The position numbers and the translations under genes are program-made. The notes under the pieces are model-generated. The model had not been told where the DNA came from. It saw nothing but the letters and a program-made list of their open reading frames with translations, and made no database searches. From Novosphingobium sp. ZN18A2 (GTDB taxonomy: Bacteria > Pseudomonadota > Alphaproteobacteria > Sphingomonadales > Sphingomonadaceae), in NCBI RefSeq assembly GCF_036784765.1, contig NZ_CP136651.1, positions 1,798,001 to 1,862,000 of the forward strand: 64,000 nucleotides of DNA, given 5' to 3'. Below, in pieces: positions 36,118-46,600 of the stretch (the stretch's first letter is position 1; every line of letters begins with the position of its first letter).

Positions 36118-38460
36118 ATGATCCCGGATCGTTTCGCGCTTGTCCTGATCGCCCTGCTCGTCGCTGCATGGACGATTGCGGCGGTCTGGGCGATTCTGGC
36201 GGCGCGGCGCCGGGTGCGCCGGGCAGAGGCAAGCCAGCGAATGGCGCGTCGGCTGGGGCGGATGGTGGACGAATCGCCCGCTCTTCCGCTGCTGGTGCGT
36301 GCCGACGGGCGGATTGAGGGGCCGCCGCGTCTGGCCGGGTGGTTCGGGCTTGACCGGATGCCCGGCTATCTTACCGAACTCGATGCCGGAACGCGCGGGC
36401 TTGACGAAGTCCAGCTTTCCCGCCTGACAGACGCCGTGCGGCTGGCGCAGAAGACGGGCGCGCCCTTCCGCCTTGCGCTGCGTCCGCGCGGCGGGGAGAC
36501 GGCGCTGGCGGTAAAAGGGCACCTGGCAGATCCCGAGGTTTCGCCCGGCGGCGCGGCGCTTTGCTGGGTGTTCGATTTTTCCGACAGCGAGGCGGAACTG
36601 CGCAAGCTGCGGTCCGAAGCAGCGCGCGCCCGATCGGATTTCGCTGGTCTCGCGGGCCTGATCGAAGCCGCGCCGATGGCCATGTGGTTCCGCGGCCCCG
36701 ATGCGAAATTGCAGATCGTGAATTCTGCCTATTGCGAAGCCGTGGGCGTGGAGGGCGGCGACACGGTGGTGGCCGACCAGGTGGAACTCGTCGAACCGGT
36801 GGATGGCCTGTCTGCCGCGAAAGTGGCCGCGCAATCATTCGCGCGCGGGCAGCCGGTGGAGCGGATCGTTACCGTTACCGTGCATGGAGAGCGTCGCTCA
36901 ATGCGCGTGGTCGACCAGCCGCTGGGCGAACAGGGCATCGCCGGCTACGCGGTGGATATAGAGGAACTGGAAGAGGAAACACGCCAGTTCCGCCGTTTCC
37001 GCGAGGCGCATCGCGATATGCTCGATACGCTGTCTGCGGGCATCGCGCAGTTCGATGACAAGCGGAACCTTGTTTTCGCCAACCAGCCGTTCCTTCGCGT
37101 GTTCTCCATCGCGCCCGCGTGGATCGCAGATGCGCCGCCGTTCGACCGGGTGCTTGACCGGATGCGCGATGGCGGGCGGCTTCCCGAAGTTCGCGACTTT
37201 CCCGAGTGGCGGCGCGAACGGCAGGGCTGGTTCCTGGCGACAGAGCCGAAGGAAGAAGCCTGGCACCTGAAAGACGGCACGCATTTGCGCGTCGTCGGTC
37301 AACCGATGCCGGACGGCGGCTTGCTGATGATTTTCGAGGACCGGACCGAGCAACTCCAGCTCTCTTCGGCGCGCGATACGCTGCTGCGCACGCGCACCGC
37401 CACGTTCGACAACCTGTTCGAATCGCTCGCGGTGTTCGCGCCCGACGGAAAGCTGCAGATCTGGAACCGGCGGTTCGCCGCGGACTGGGGGCTGGAGGAC
37501 AGTTTCCTCGACACGCATCCGCGCGCGGACATCCTGTTGACGCGTATTTCGAAAACGCTTGTCCGTCCCGCGCAAGTGGGGGCGATCGGCCAGGTGATCC
37601 GCGCGGCGACACTGGAACGCAAGAGCAGGCGCGGGCGCGTTGCGCTTTCCGACGGGCGGTTCCTCGAACTGGCGGGCGTGCCGCTTCCCGACGGCAACGG
37701 GTTGCTGACCGTGCTGGACATCACCGATTCGCAAAAAGCCGAAGCCGCGCTGCGCGAACGCAACGAGGCGTTGCTGGAAGCCGACGCGGTGAAAACGCGC
37801 TTCATCGCCAACATGAGCTATGAATTCCGCACGCCGCTAACCTCCATCGGCGGCTTTGCGGAACTGCTGCAAAGCGGCATGGCGGGCGACCTGAGCGATC
37901 AGGCAAAGGAATATGTCGCCGCCATCCTGTCATCGGTAGAACGCCTGGGCGGCCAGATCGAAAACGTGCTCGACCTGTCGCAGAGCGAAGCGGGTACGCT
38001 GCCGCTGGCGCAGGACCCGGTCGATCTTTTCCGGTTGTTGACCGAGGTGGTGCGGGAACGGGAAGGACGTTTGGCCGACGCCGGCATCACGCTCGATCTG
38101 CGCGGAGACAAGTCGGTCGGCAGCGTCACCGGCGATGCGCGAAAGCTGAAACGTGCATTCGGGCAACTGATCGACAACTCTATCGACGCCACCATGAAGG
38201 GCGGCCGGATCCTTGTCGAAGCGTCGCGCCGGAAGGCCGGGGTGCGCGTGGTGGTATCCGATAACGGCAAGGGCATGGAACCGGCCGTGCTGGTCCGCGC
38301 GCTCGAAGGGCTGAAGGTCAGCGCGGACGGGCGCACGGTGGAACGCAGGCAAGGGCTGGGCCTGCCGCTTGTCCGCCAGTTCGTCGAAGCGCACGGCGGA
38401 AAGCTGGAACTGCTGTCCGAACCGGGTGAGGGCACCAGTGCGATCGTGACACTGCCGTGA
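36118..38460 (+). CDS. divL: DivL-type PAS pseudokinase (tyrosine in place of histidine)
   Basis: The 780-residue protein has an N-terminal membrane helix (about 5-28), several PAS-like domains (about 175-545) and a HisKA-like dimerisation domain. There the usual phospho-accepting His is Tyr568, in NMSYEFRTPL. A C-terminal HATPase domain follows, with DNSIDATMKGG, DNGKGME and GLGLPLV. Tyrosine at this site is the hallmark of DivL, which in Caulobacter works with DivK to control the CckA-CtrA cell-cycle relay at the cell pole. The downstream neighbour tsaE (GTGA overlap) also fits. ATP-binding motifs look intact. Confidence 0.9.
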   Translation: MIPDRFALVLIALLVAAWTIAAVWAILAARRRVRRAEASQRMARRLGRMVDESPALPLLVRADGRIEGPPRLAGWFGLDRMPGYLTELDAGTRGLDEVQLSRLTDAVRLAQKTGAPFRLALRPRGGETALAVKGHLADPEVSPGGAALCWVFDFSDSEAELRKLRSEAARARSDFAGLAGLIEAAPMAMWFRGPDAKLQIVNSAYCEAVGVEGGDTVVADQVELVEPVDGLSAAKVAAQSFARGQPVERIVTVTVHGERRSMRVVDQPLGEQGIAGYAVDIEELEEETRQFRRFREAHRDMLDTLSAGIAQFDDKRNLVFANQPFLRVFSIAPAWIADAPPFDRVLDRMRDGGRLPEVRDFPEWRRERQGWFLATEPKEEAWHLKDGTHLRVVGQPMPDGGLLMIFEDRTEQLQLSSARDTLLRTRTATFDNLFESLAVFAPDGKLQIWNRRFAADWGLEDSFLDTHPRADILLTRISKTLVRPAQVGAIGQVIRAATLERKSRRGRVALSDGRFLELAGVPLPDGNGLLTVLDITDSQKAEAALRERNEALLEADAVKTRFIANMSYEFRTPLTSIGGFAELLQSGMAGDLSDQAKEYVAAILSSVERLGGQIENVLDLSQSEAGTLPLAQDPVDLFRLLTEVVREREGRLADAGITLDLRGDKSVGSVTGDARKLKRAFGQLIDNSIDATMKGGRILVEASRRKAGVRVVVSDNGKGMEPAVLVRALEGLKVSADGRTVERRQGLGLPLVRQFVEAHGGKLELLSEPGEGTSAIVTLP

Positions 38461-38906
38461 AGATCGCGCTTCCCGACATGGAAGCGACGGCAGCGCTGGG
38501 CGCACGCATCGCCGATGCGCTGCGCCCCGGCGACGTGGTGGCGTTGAGCGGCGGACTGGGGGCGGGCAAGACAACGCTCGCCCGCGCGATCATCGCCGCT
38601 CTCGGCCATGAAGGCGAAGTTCCCTCACCCAGCTTTGCGATCATTGAGCTTTACGAGCCGCCATCCGTCGGGCTGCCGCTGGTCCATGCCGATTTCTACC
38701 GGCTTGAAGACCCGTCGGAAGTGGAAGAACTGGGGCTTGACGATTATCGCCACGGCGCGGCGATGATCGCCGAATGGCCCGATCACGCGGGCGGTTTCAC
38801 GCATGAGCCGGCCTGCCTTTCGATTGCGCTGGAAAACGTGGATGGCGCGCGCTTTGCGATTGTCGAGCGCGGCGCCGATTGGCTAGAGCGGCCGATATGG
38901 ACATGA
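38457..38906 (+). CDS. tsaE: tRNA t6A synthesis ATPase TsaE
   Basis: The 149-residue P-loop protein has Walker A SGGLGAGKTT (31-40) and the family segments VPSPSFAII and HADFYRLEDPSEVEELGLDDY. TsaE drives the TsaBD complex that makes N6-threonylcarbamoyl adenosine at position 37 of ANN-decoding tRNAs. The start GTG 38457 overlaps the divL stop by four bases; the stop overlaps the next start (ATGA). Confidence 0.95.
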   Translation: MKIALPDMEATAALGARIADALRPGDVVALSGGLGAGKTTLARAIIAALGHEGEVPSPSFAIIELYEPPSVGLPLVHADFYRLEDPSEVEELGLDDYRHGAAMIAEWPDHAGGFTHEPACLSIALENVDGARFAIVERGADWLERPIWT

Positions 38907-39883
38907 CCGGGCCAAAGGGCGCTGAAACCTTCCTTGCCGATGCCGGATGGGCCGGTGCGGCGATAGAGCCGTTGCCGGGCGATGCATCGTTCCGGCGCTA
39001 TTTCCGTATCCGGCATCCCCGGCGCGGCGACGCCATGCTGATGCACGCGCCGCCGCCCGAAGAAAACCCGGTTCCCTTTATCCGCGCGGCAAAATGGCTC
39101 GATGCCAACGGGCTGCGCGCGCCGGTGATCTATGCCGAGCAGGAGGGCGAGGGGTTTGTCCTGCTGGAAGATTTCGGTGACGTCAGGATGCGCGAGTTCC
39201 TTGACGAGCGACCGCAGGAAGAACGCGCGATTTACGGCCATGCGATCGACACGCTGGTTGCGCTGCATCGCCTGCCGCCGGGACCGTTCAATTCCTATGA
39301 CCTGGCCGAATACCGGCGCGAAACACGGCTGTTCACCGAATGGTATTGTCCCGCGCGCGGGCTGAACGTGGACGCGGCGGGCTGGGATGCAGCGTGGCAG
39401 GACGTGCTGGTGCGGTTGCTTGCCCGGCAGCGGCCGGGCGTGACGGTGCTGCGCGATTACCATGCGGAGAACATCATGCTGGCGGGCGGGCCGGACCGGC
39501 AGGGATTGCTCGATTTTCAGGACGCACTGGTCGGCCATCCGGCCTATGACCTTGTTTCGCTGTTGCAGGACGCGCGCCGTGACGTATCGCCCGATCTCGA
39601 ACGCGCGATGCTGGACCATTACGTGGAGAAGGCGCAGCCCGGCGCGGACTTCGCTGGCGATTATGCGCGGCTCGGCGCGCAGCGCAACGCCAAGATCGTC
39701 GGCATTTTCGTCCGCTTGTGGAAGCGCGATGGCAAGCCGCGCTATCTGGACCTTATTCCGCGCGTGTGGGGACTGCTCGAGCGCGATCTTGCGCATCCCG
39801 CTCTGGCGCCGGTCGCGCGCTGGTTCGACGCGAACATTCCCGAAGACATCCGTGCAGCGGGTGGAGGATCGTTCAAGTCATGA
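38903..39883 (+). CDS. amgK: N-acetylmuramate/N-acetylglucosamine kinase
   Basis: The product has about 326 residues and an APH-like phosphotransferase fold: an N-terminal lobe with GDASFRRYFRI, VLLEDFGDVRM, the Brenner-type motif VLRDYHAENIML and LLDFQDALVGHPAYDL for Mg-ATP. AmgK phosphorylates MurNAc at C1 in peptidoglycan recycling that bypasses de novo UDP-MurNAc synthesis. The next gene, murU, is its pathway partner, which supports the assignment. I used ATG 38903 (ATGA overlap with tsaE); ATG 38897 would add two residues. Confidence 0.9.
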   Translation: MTGPKGAETFLADAGWAGAAIEPLPGDASFRRYFRIRHPRRGDAMLMHAPPPEENPVPFIRAAKWLDANGLRAPVIYAEQEGEGFVLLEDFGDVRMREFLDERPQEERAIYGHAIDTLVALHRLPPGPFNSYDLAEYRRETRLFTEWYCPARGLNVDAAGWDAAWQDVLVRLLARQRPGVTVLRDYHAENIMLAGGPDRQGLLDFQDALVGHPAYDLVSLLQDARRDVSPDLERAMLDHYVEKAQPGADFAGDYARLGAQRNAKIVGIFVRLWKRDGKPRYLDLIPRVWGLLERDLAHPALAPVARWFDANIPEDIRAAGGGSFKS

Positions 39884-40620
39884 GTGACACGAAGGCTGCA
39901 CAACCGCTTGCCAGCGATGTGGCAATGGTGCTGGCGGCGGGCCTTGGCAAGCGTATGCGTCCGCTTACCGCGACACGCCCCAAACCGCTGGTGCGCGTGG
40001 CCGGACAAACGCTGATCGACCGCTGCCTGGACAAGCTGGAGGAAGCGGGCGTTGCGCGCGCGGTGGTAAACGTCCATTACCTGCCCGATGCGATGCGCGC
40101 GCACCTTGCCAAACGCAATGCCCCGCAAATCGCGATTTCGGACGAGACCGAAAAGCTGCTTGAAACCGGGGGCGGCGTGGTCAGGGCATTGCCGCTGATC
40201 GATGCCGATCCGTTCTTCTGCCTTAATTCGGACAATGTCTGGCTGGACGGTCCGCAGGACGTCTTTGCGCAGCTCAGCACCATCTGGAATCCGGAGCATA
40301 TGGATGCCTTGCTGCTGATGGTGCCGCACCCGCGCGCGTTCAACTATCGCGGGCTTGGCGATTTTCACATGGATGCGGAAGGGCGCATAACGCGCCGCCT
40401 GCCGCGCAAGGTGGCGCCGTTCATCTATGGCGGTATCCAGCTTGTTTCGCAGCGCCTGTTCCGCGACGCGCCCGAAGGGGCGTTCGGCAACATGCTGATG
40501 TGGGAGCGGGCGATTGCAGAAGGCCGGCTTTATGGCACGGCCTTTACCGGCCAGTGGTATGAAGTCGGCGCGCCTGAGATGATCGCGCCCACCGAAGCCG
40601 CGCTGACCCAGCACGATTGA
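39880..40620 (+). CDS. murU: N-acetylmuramate alpha-1-phosphate uridylyltransferase
   Basis: The 246-residue nucleotidyltransferase has the signature VLAAGLGKRMRPLTATRPKPLV near the N-terminus (about residues 18-39), then NVHYLPD, ETGGGVVRAL and FFCLNSDN with the metal-binding Asp. It converts MurNAc-1-phosphate, made by AmgK, to UDP-MurNAc. The ATG at 39880 overlaps the amgK stop by four bases. The longer frame from 39718 lies in amgK. In other proteobacteria this route lowers fosfomycin sensitivity. Confidence 0.92.
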   Translation: MSDTKAAQPLASDVAMVLAAGLGKRMRPLTATRPKPLVRVAGQTLIDRCLDKLEEAGVARAVVNVHYLPDAMRAHLAKRNAPQIAISDETEKLLETGGGVVRALPLIDADPFFCLNSDNVWLDGPQDVFAQLSTIWNPEHMDALLLMVPHPRAFNYRGLGDFHMDAEGRITRRLPRKVAPFIYGGIQLVSQRLFRDAPEGAFGNMLMWERAIAEGRLYGTAFTGQWYEVGAPEMIAPTEAALTQHD

Positions 40621-40621
40621 C

Positions 40622-43600
40622 GTGTCGAGGCAGCGGCCAAGCGTCTATTCGATCGCCGCGCATCGCGGTTTTGCCGATGCCCTGGTGGCGGGCCTGATCC
40701 CGCGATACCGGGAAGACCGCTTCGGCCTTGCGCGGCTGACCCTTCTGCTCCCCAGCCGCCGCACCGCGCGCACCGTTACGGAAGCGTTCGTCAGGGCATC
40801 GGACGGGGGCTTGCTGCTGCCCCGCATGGCGGTGGTAGGCGATCTGGATATAGACGAGACGCTGGGGCCGTTGCTCGATCCCATCGGCGCGGGGGCGGGC
40901 ATTCCCCCGGCGTGCGATCCCGCATTCCGGCTTTTGCGGGTGGCGCAGTTCCTGAAAGAGGAAATGGGCGACGAGGCGCCCGGCGAGTCGGCCTTGCTGC
41001 GCCAGGCGCGCAGCATCGTGCGCAGCATGGACCGGCTATCGGTTGAAGACGTGCCGCCATCGCGCCTGCTCGATCTGGATCTGGGCGATCTGGCCGAACA
41101 CTGGATGGATTCGCTGCGCACCTTTGCCCGCGTTCAGGCGCGCTGGGCCATAGAGCTTGATGTGCGCGGCGAGGTCGATCCGCCGGAGCGGCGCAACCGT
41201 CTGCTGGATCACGCGGCGAAGGCATGGCGCGAAGCGCCGCCGCCGCACCCGGTGGTCGCGGCGGGCGTAACGTCCGCGTCCCCCGCCGTTGCGCGATTGC
41301 TGCGCAGCATCGCCGACCTTGAAAGTGGCGCGGTGATCCTTCCCGACCTTGACCTGTCGATGCCGGACGAGGTGTGGGACTCGCTTGGCAACGCGGGCGC
41401 TCCCGCCGGGGAGGGGGAACCGCCCTTTGCGCGCGGCGATGCGGTTACCCATCCGCAATATCACCTGAAGCTGCTGCTCAATCGCATGGGGCTGGCGCGC
41501 GGAGAGGTTCAGCCGTGGCACCGCTCGGGCGTCAGTCCGGCACGGCCCGAACGCAGCCGCGCGATATCGAACCTGTTCCTGCCGCCGGAAGCGAGCGCCG
41601 TCTGGGCCGAACTGTCGGCGGAGGACCGACGGCTTTCGGGTGTGCGGCTGATGAAATGCGCCCATCCCGAAGAGGAAGCGCAATCCATCGCCATACTCGC
41701 GCGCGAGGCGCTGGTCGTGCCGGAAAAGCGCGTTGCGGTGGTCACGCCCGATCGCAACCTTGCCGCGCGGGTTGTTGCGCTGCTTTCCCGCTGGAACATC
41801 GTTGCAGACGATTCCGCCGGACGGCCCTTGCCGCAGACGCCTGCCGGGCGGCTGTTGCTGCATTTGTCCGAAGTGCTGGCGGAACACGCGGCGCCCGTTC
41901 CGCTGCTGGCGCTGCTCGGTCATCCGCTGGTGCGCGCGGACGGACGGCGCGCCGCCTGGCTTGACCATGTGCGCCAGCTTGACCTTGCGCTGCGCGGTCC
42001 CCGTCCGGGGCCGGGCCTTGCCGGTGTGCGCGATCATCTGCGCGGGACGGGCATTGCGCGGCGCTTCCCGCAGCTTGCGCAGTGGTGGGACGAACCCGCC
42101 ACCGCGCTTTCGCCGCTGTTCCAGCGCACCGATGATGTAACGCTGGGCGAGTGGCTGGCCCTGCTTGCCGAAGTGGCCGAGGACTTGTGCGGAGAGGCGC
42201 TGTGGTCGCGCCCAGATGGCCGCGCGCTGGCGCAGTTCATCGAACAATGGAGCCTTGCCGCCGCGAACGCCCGCCTTGCGGTGCGTCCGGCGGAGTTGCC
42301 GGCCCTGTTGCGCGATGCGCTGGATGAAGTGGCGGTGCGTCCCCCGTGGGGCGGGCATCCGCGTCTTGCGATATACGGTTTGCTGGAAGCGCGCATGAGC
42401 CGCGCGGACCTGGTGATCTGCGGCGGGATGGCCGAGGGCGTCTGGCCGGGCGTTCCATCGGTCGATCCCCTGCTTGCCCCGGCGGTGCTGCGCGCCCTTG
42501 GCATTCCCGGCGCGGATTTCCGTATCGGCCTTGCCGCGCATGACCTTGCCGCCGCACTGGGCGCGCCCGAAGTGGTCTTGAGCCATGCGGCACGCGATGC
42601 CGAAGGTCCGGCGATCCCGTCTCGCTTCCTGCTGCGCATCCGGGCGATGCTGGGCGATCGTGCAAGCAAGGCCCATGAAGAAACGCGCGCCGTGGCGCTG
42701 GCAGGCGCCATCGACGATGCGCCGCAGTCCGCCCCCTATCCGCAACCCATGCCCATGCCGTCTGCAGAGCAGCGGCGCGTCGATATCGCGGTAACCGCGC
42801 TCGACAGGCTGCGGGGCGATCCATACCAGTTCTATGCCGCGTCGATCCTGAGGCTGAAGACGCTCGACCCGCTCGATTCCGATCCCACGCCCGCATGGCG
42901 GGGCATGGCCGTCCACGAGATACTGCAACTCTGGCACGAAGCGGGGACGCCGCCCGGCGAACTGATTCCGCTGGCGGAGCGCAAACTTGCGGAGATGAGC
43001 ACGCATCCTTTCATGGCCGCGCTATGGCGGCCGCGCCTTGTGAACGCGCTGGCCTGGGTGGAAGAGCATACCGACGCGCTGCTGGGGCAGGGGCGCAAGC
43101 CCGCGCTGTGGGAGCAGTGGGGCGATATCCGGGTTGACGGCATCAAGGTATTCGGCCGCGCCGACAGGATCGACCGGCTTGAAGACGGATCGCTGGCGAT
43201 CGTCGATTACAAGACGGGTATGCCCCCATCCGCCAGGATGGTGCGCGAAGGGTTTTCGCTGCAACTCGGCCTGATCGGCCTGATCGCGCGCGAAGGCGGA
43301 TTCCGCGATCTTTCGGGCGATCCGGTCGCTTTCGAATACTGGTCCATGGCGCGCAACAAGGCCAGGGGGTTCGGCTATGTCGCCAGCCCGGTGAAAACGG
43401 CGAACAACCGCGCCGAACTGATGCCCGAAGACTTCGTTCCGATAACCGGCGAGTACCTGCGCGAAGCAATCGCGCGATGGATACTGGGCGAGGAGCCGTT
43501 CACCGCGCGGCTCAACCCGGACCTGCCCGGTTACACCGATTACGACCAGTTGATGCGGCTTGACGAATGGCAGGGCCGCAGCCGCCGGAACGACGGCGAA

Positions 43601-43627
43601 GAAGGCGCTTCGGGAGACGCGGCGTGA
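40622..43627 (+). CDS. addB: Double-strand break repair protein AddB
   Basis: The 1001-residue subunit belongs to the alphaproteobacterial AddAB helicase-nuclease, which processes DNA ends for RecA. The N-terminal helicase-like part starts with LTLLLPSRRTARTV but lacks a functional Walker A, as is usual for this clade. Segments LYEARMSRADLVICGG-like (LLEARMSRADLVICGGMAEGVW) and the C-terminal RecB-type nuclease motif LAIVDYKTG (Asp862, Lys864) are present. The start GTG 40622 lies just after the murU stop, and the end overlaps addA (GTGA). Confidence 0.94.
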   Translation: MSRQRPSVYSIAAHRGFADALVAGLIPRYREDRFGLARLTLLLPSRRTARTVTEAFVRASDGGLLLPRMAVVGDLDIDETLGPLLDPIGAGAGIPPACDPAFRLLRVAQFLKEEMGDEAPGESALLRQARSIVRSMDRLSVEDVPPSRLLDLDLGDLAEHWMDSLRTFARVQARWAIELDVRGEVDPPERRNRLLDHAAKAWREAPPPHPVVAAGVTSASPAVARLLRSIADLESGAVILPDLDLSMPDEVWDSLGNAGAPAGEGEPPFARGDAVTHPQYHLKLLLNRMGLARGEVQPWHRSGVSPARPERSRAISNLFLPPEASAVWAELSAEDRRLSGVRLMKCAHPEEEAQSIAILAREALVVPEKRVAVVTPDRNLAARVVALLSRWNIVADDSAGRPLPQTPAGRLLLHLSEVLAEHAAPVPLLALLGHPLVRADGRRAAWLDHVRQLDLALRGPRPGPGLAGVRDHLRGTGIARRFPQLAQWWDEPATALSPLFQRTDDVTLGEWLALLAEVAEDLCGEALWSRPDGRALAQFIEQWSLAAANARLAVRPAELPALLRDALDEVAVRPPWGGHPRLAIYGLLEARMSRADLVICGGMAEGVWPGVPSVDPLLAPAVLRALGIPGADFRIGLAAHDLAAALGAPEVVLSHAARDAEGPAIPSRFLLRIRAMLGDRASKAHEETRAVALAGAIDDAPQSAPYPQPMPMPSAEQRRVDIAVTALDRLRGDPYQFYAASILRLKTLDPLDSDPTPAWRGMAVHEILQLWHEAGTPPGELIPLAERKLAEMSTHPFMAALWRPRLVNALAWVEEHTDALLGQGRKPALWEQWGDIRVDGIKVFGRADRIDRLEDGSLAIVDYKTGMPPSARMVREGFSLQLGLIGLIAREGGFRDLSGDPVAFEYWSMARNKARGFGYVASPVKTANNRAELMPEDFVPITGEYLREAIARWILGEEPFTARLNPDLPGYTDYDQLMRLDEWQGRSRRNDGEEGASGDAA

Positions 43628-46600
43628 GCAAGGTCTTCCCCCTGAAGGACAACCAGGCGCGCGCGGTCGATCCGATGCGCACGGTATGGCTTTCCGCTTC
43701 AGCCGGCACGGGCAAGACGCAGGTTCTTTCCGCTCGCGTGCTGCGCCTGCTGCTTCAACAGGACGTGGAGCCCGAACACGTGCTGTGCCTGACCTTCACA
43801 AAGGCCGGCGCCGCGGAAATGGCGACGCGCGTGAACGACGTGCTGGCGCGCTGGGTGCGGCTTGACGATGCAAGGCTGGCCGCCGAACTCAATCACATCG
43901 GCGCGCCGGTGGACGATGCCACGCGCAAACGCGCGCGCAGCCGCTTTGCCGCCGTGCTCGATTGTCCGGGTGGCGGGCTGCGGATCGAAACGATCCATGC
44001 CTTTTCGCAATGGCTGCTTTCCGCCTTTCCGGTCGAGGCGGGGTTGACGCCCGGCACGCGGGCGATGGAAGACCGCGATCGCGATCTGCTGCTGCGCCAG
44101 GTGCTGGCGGATTTGCTGATCGAGGCCGACGAACGCGGCGACGATGCGCTGCTGGATACGCTGGCGGACCTGAGCCTGAGGATGGACCAGAGCGCGCTGG
44201 AAACCTTCCTGTTGCGCTGCGCCGCCGCGCGCGACCTGTGGTTCGGCGCGGGGTCATGGAATGAGCCGCTGCGTTCGCGCATCAATGGCGTGATCGGCCT
44301 TCCGCCGCAGGAAGTGGACGGAACCGTCGCCTGTGCCACGCTGTGCGCCGACGATGCATTCGATATCGCCTCTGTGCGATACTGCATGGCCGTGAATGCC
44401 GAATGGGGCACGAAGACGGGCATCGCCGCAGCCAATGCGATGGGAGACTGGCTGGCAGCCGATGCGCAGGCGCGGCTTGCCGGGTTCGAGGACTTTTGCA
44501 GGCAATTCCTGACGGCGAAAGGCGAACCGAGATCGACGACGAGCCTCGACAAGCGAGACCCCGAATACAGCACATATGCCGCGCGGGTGATTGCCAGCAT
44601 CGAAGCGGTACGCGAACGCAAGGCGCTTGTTGCGCTGGCAGACCTGCTGGACGCCGCGCTCACGCTTGGCCGCCGCTTCGCCATCGCGTGGGATGCGGCC
44701 AAGAAGCGCGAAAGCTATATCGATTTCGATGACCAGATCCGCTTCGCCGCTGACCTGCTCAAGCGGCGCGAACTGGGCGAATGGGTGCGATACAAGCTGG
44801 ACCGGCGCTTCGATCACATCCTTGTGGACGAGGCGCAGGATACCAACGCCGCGCAATGGGAAATCGTGCTGGACGGGCTGATCGGCGATTTCTTTTCGGG
44901 CGAGGGGCAGCACGGCGATGCGATGCGCACGCTGTTCGTGGTGGGCGATTACAAGCAGGCGATCTTCCGCTTTCAGGGCACCAGCCCGGAAAACTTCGAC
45001 CGTGCACGCCAGCGCGTGCGCGACGAACTGTTCGGCCTTGCCGAAGCGTCGCGTGACGCGGACCGTGAACTGCTCGACCTCGGGCTGGGCCGCTCGTACC
45101 GCACGGCGCGGCCTGTCCTTGAGTTCGTGGACCGCGCGATCGGGCATATCGGGTATGCCGGGCTGGGACTGCAGCAACCGCCCGAAGCGCACGTGGGTGA
45201 AGACCGGCCGGGCCTTGTGGCGCTGTGGCGGCCCGTGGGGCAGTCAGCCGATGAAGAGGACGAGCCGGAGGACGAAGGCGCAGGCGACGGCAACAACTGG
45301 CTCTCGCGCCCTGACCGTATGCTGGCCGATACACTGGCCCGGCAGGTGCGCGCGTGGCTGGAAACCGGGGTCTATCTCGAAAAGCACCAGCGCAACGCGC
45401 AGGCCGGCGACATCATGGTGCTGGTCCGCAAGCGCAAGGATCTCGCCGGGCTGATCGTCGCGCGGCTCCACGCGCAGGGCGTTCCCGTGGCGGGTGTCGA
45501 CCGGCTTCGCCTGGGTGCGCCGCTGGCGGTGAAAGACCTTGTCGCGGCGCTGCGTTTTGCGCTGCAACCGCTGGACGACCTGAACCTTGCGAACTTGCTG
45601 GTGTCCCCGCTGATCGGCTGGAGCCAGAAAGACCTGCTGGACCACGCCTATCGCGACAAGGGCCTCCACCTGTGGGACCACTTGCGCGCCACGGAAAGCG
45701 CGCAAACGCATCCGGCGATGGAGATGTTGCGCGCCGTTCTGGCCCGCGCCGATCTTTCCCCGCCGCAGGAACTGCTCCACTGGTTGATTGCCGGGCCGTG
45801 GCAGGCACGGCGAAAGCTGGTTGCACGGCTGGGGCGCGAAGTGAACGATCCGGTTGACGAATTGCTGAATGCCGCCATGGCCTTCGCGGCAAGCGGCACG
45901 CCCAGCCTTGCCGGGTTCCTGCAATGGTTCGATGCGGGCGAGGGGGAGTTGAAGCGCGAATCCGACCAGTCGGGCGGCATGGTGCGCGTGATGACGGTGC
46001 ATGGGGCGAAAGGCCTGCAAGCGCCGATCGTGATTCTGGCCGATGCGGTGGATGATCCCGAAAGCGCGCCGCCGCGCGGGCTGGAACTGGAAGAACGGGT
46101 GATCGGGGGCAAGCCGCACAAGGTTCCGCTGCCGCCGCTGCGCAAGGAGGAAAAGGCGGGGCCGGTCCTGCTTGCCGAAACGGAAGCCGCGAAAGCGGAG
46201 CGTGAGGAGCACTGGCGCCTGCTCTATGTTGCGATGACCCGCGCCGAGGAGGCGCTGTTCATCGGCGGCGCGCTGGGCAAGCGACAAACCGCGCCGCCGC
46301 CGGAAAGCTGGTACGGCAAGCTAGCGGCGCTGTTTCCGGACGATACCTGGCAAAGCGATCCCTTGTGGGGCGGTTGCGCTGAATGGGGCGCGCTTTCCAC
46401 GCGGTCTGCCCCACCGTCCGATACCGGCGTTTCATCGGTTGCACCCGTGGACCTGCCCGACTGGCTGCTCACGCCGGTCGGCCCCGAACCGCGCCCCCCG
46501 CGCCCGCTGGCCCCATCGTCGCTGGGGGAGGAGGACGCGCCCGATCCGCCGCCCAAACCCGGACCCGGCCTTGTTGCCGCGGCAAGGCGCGGCACCCTGA

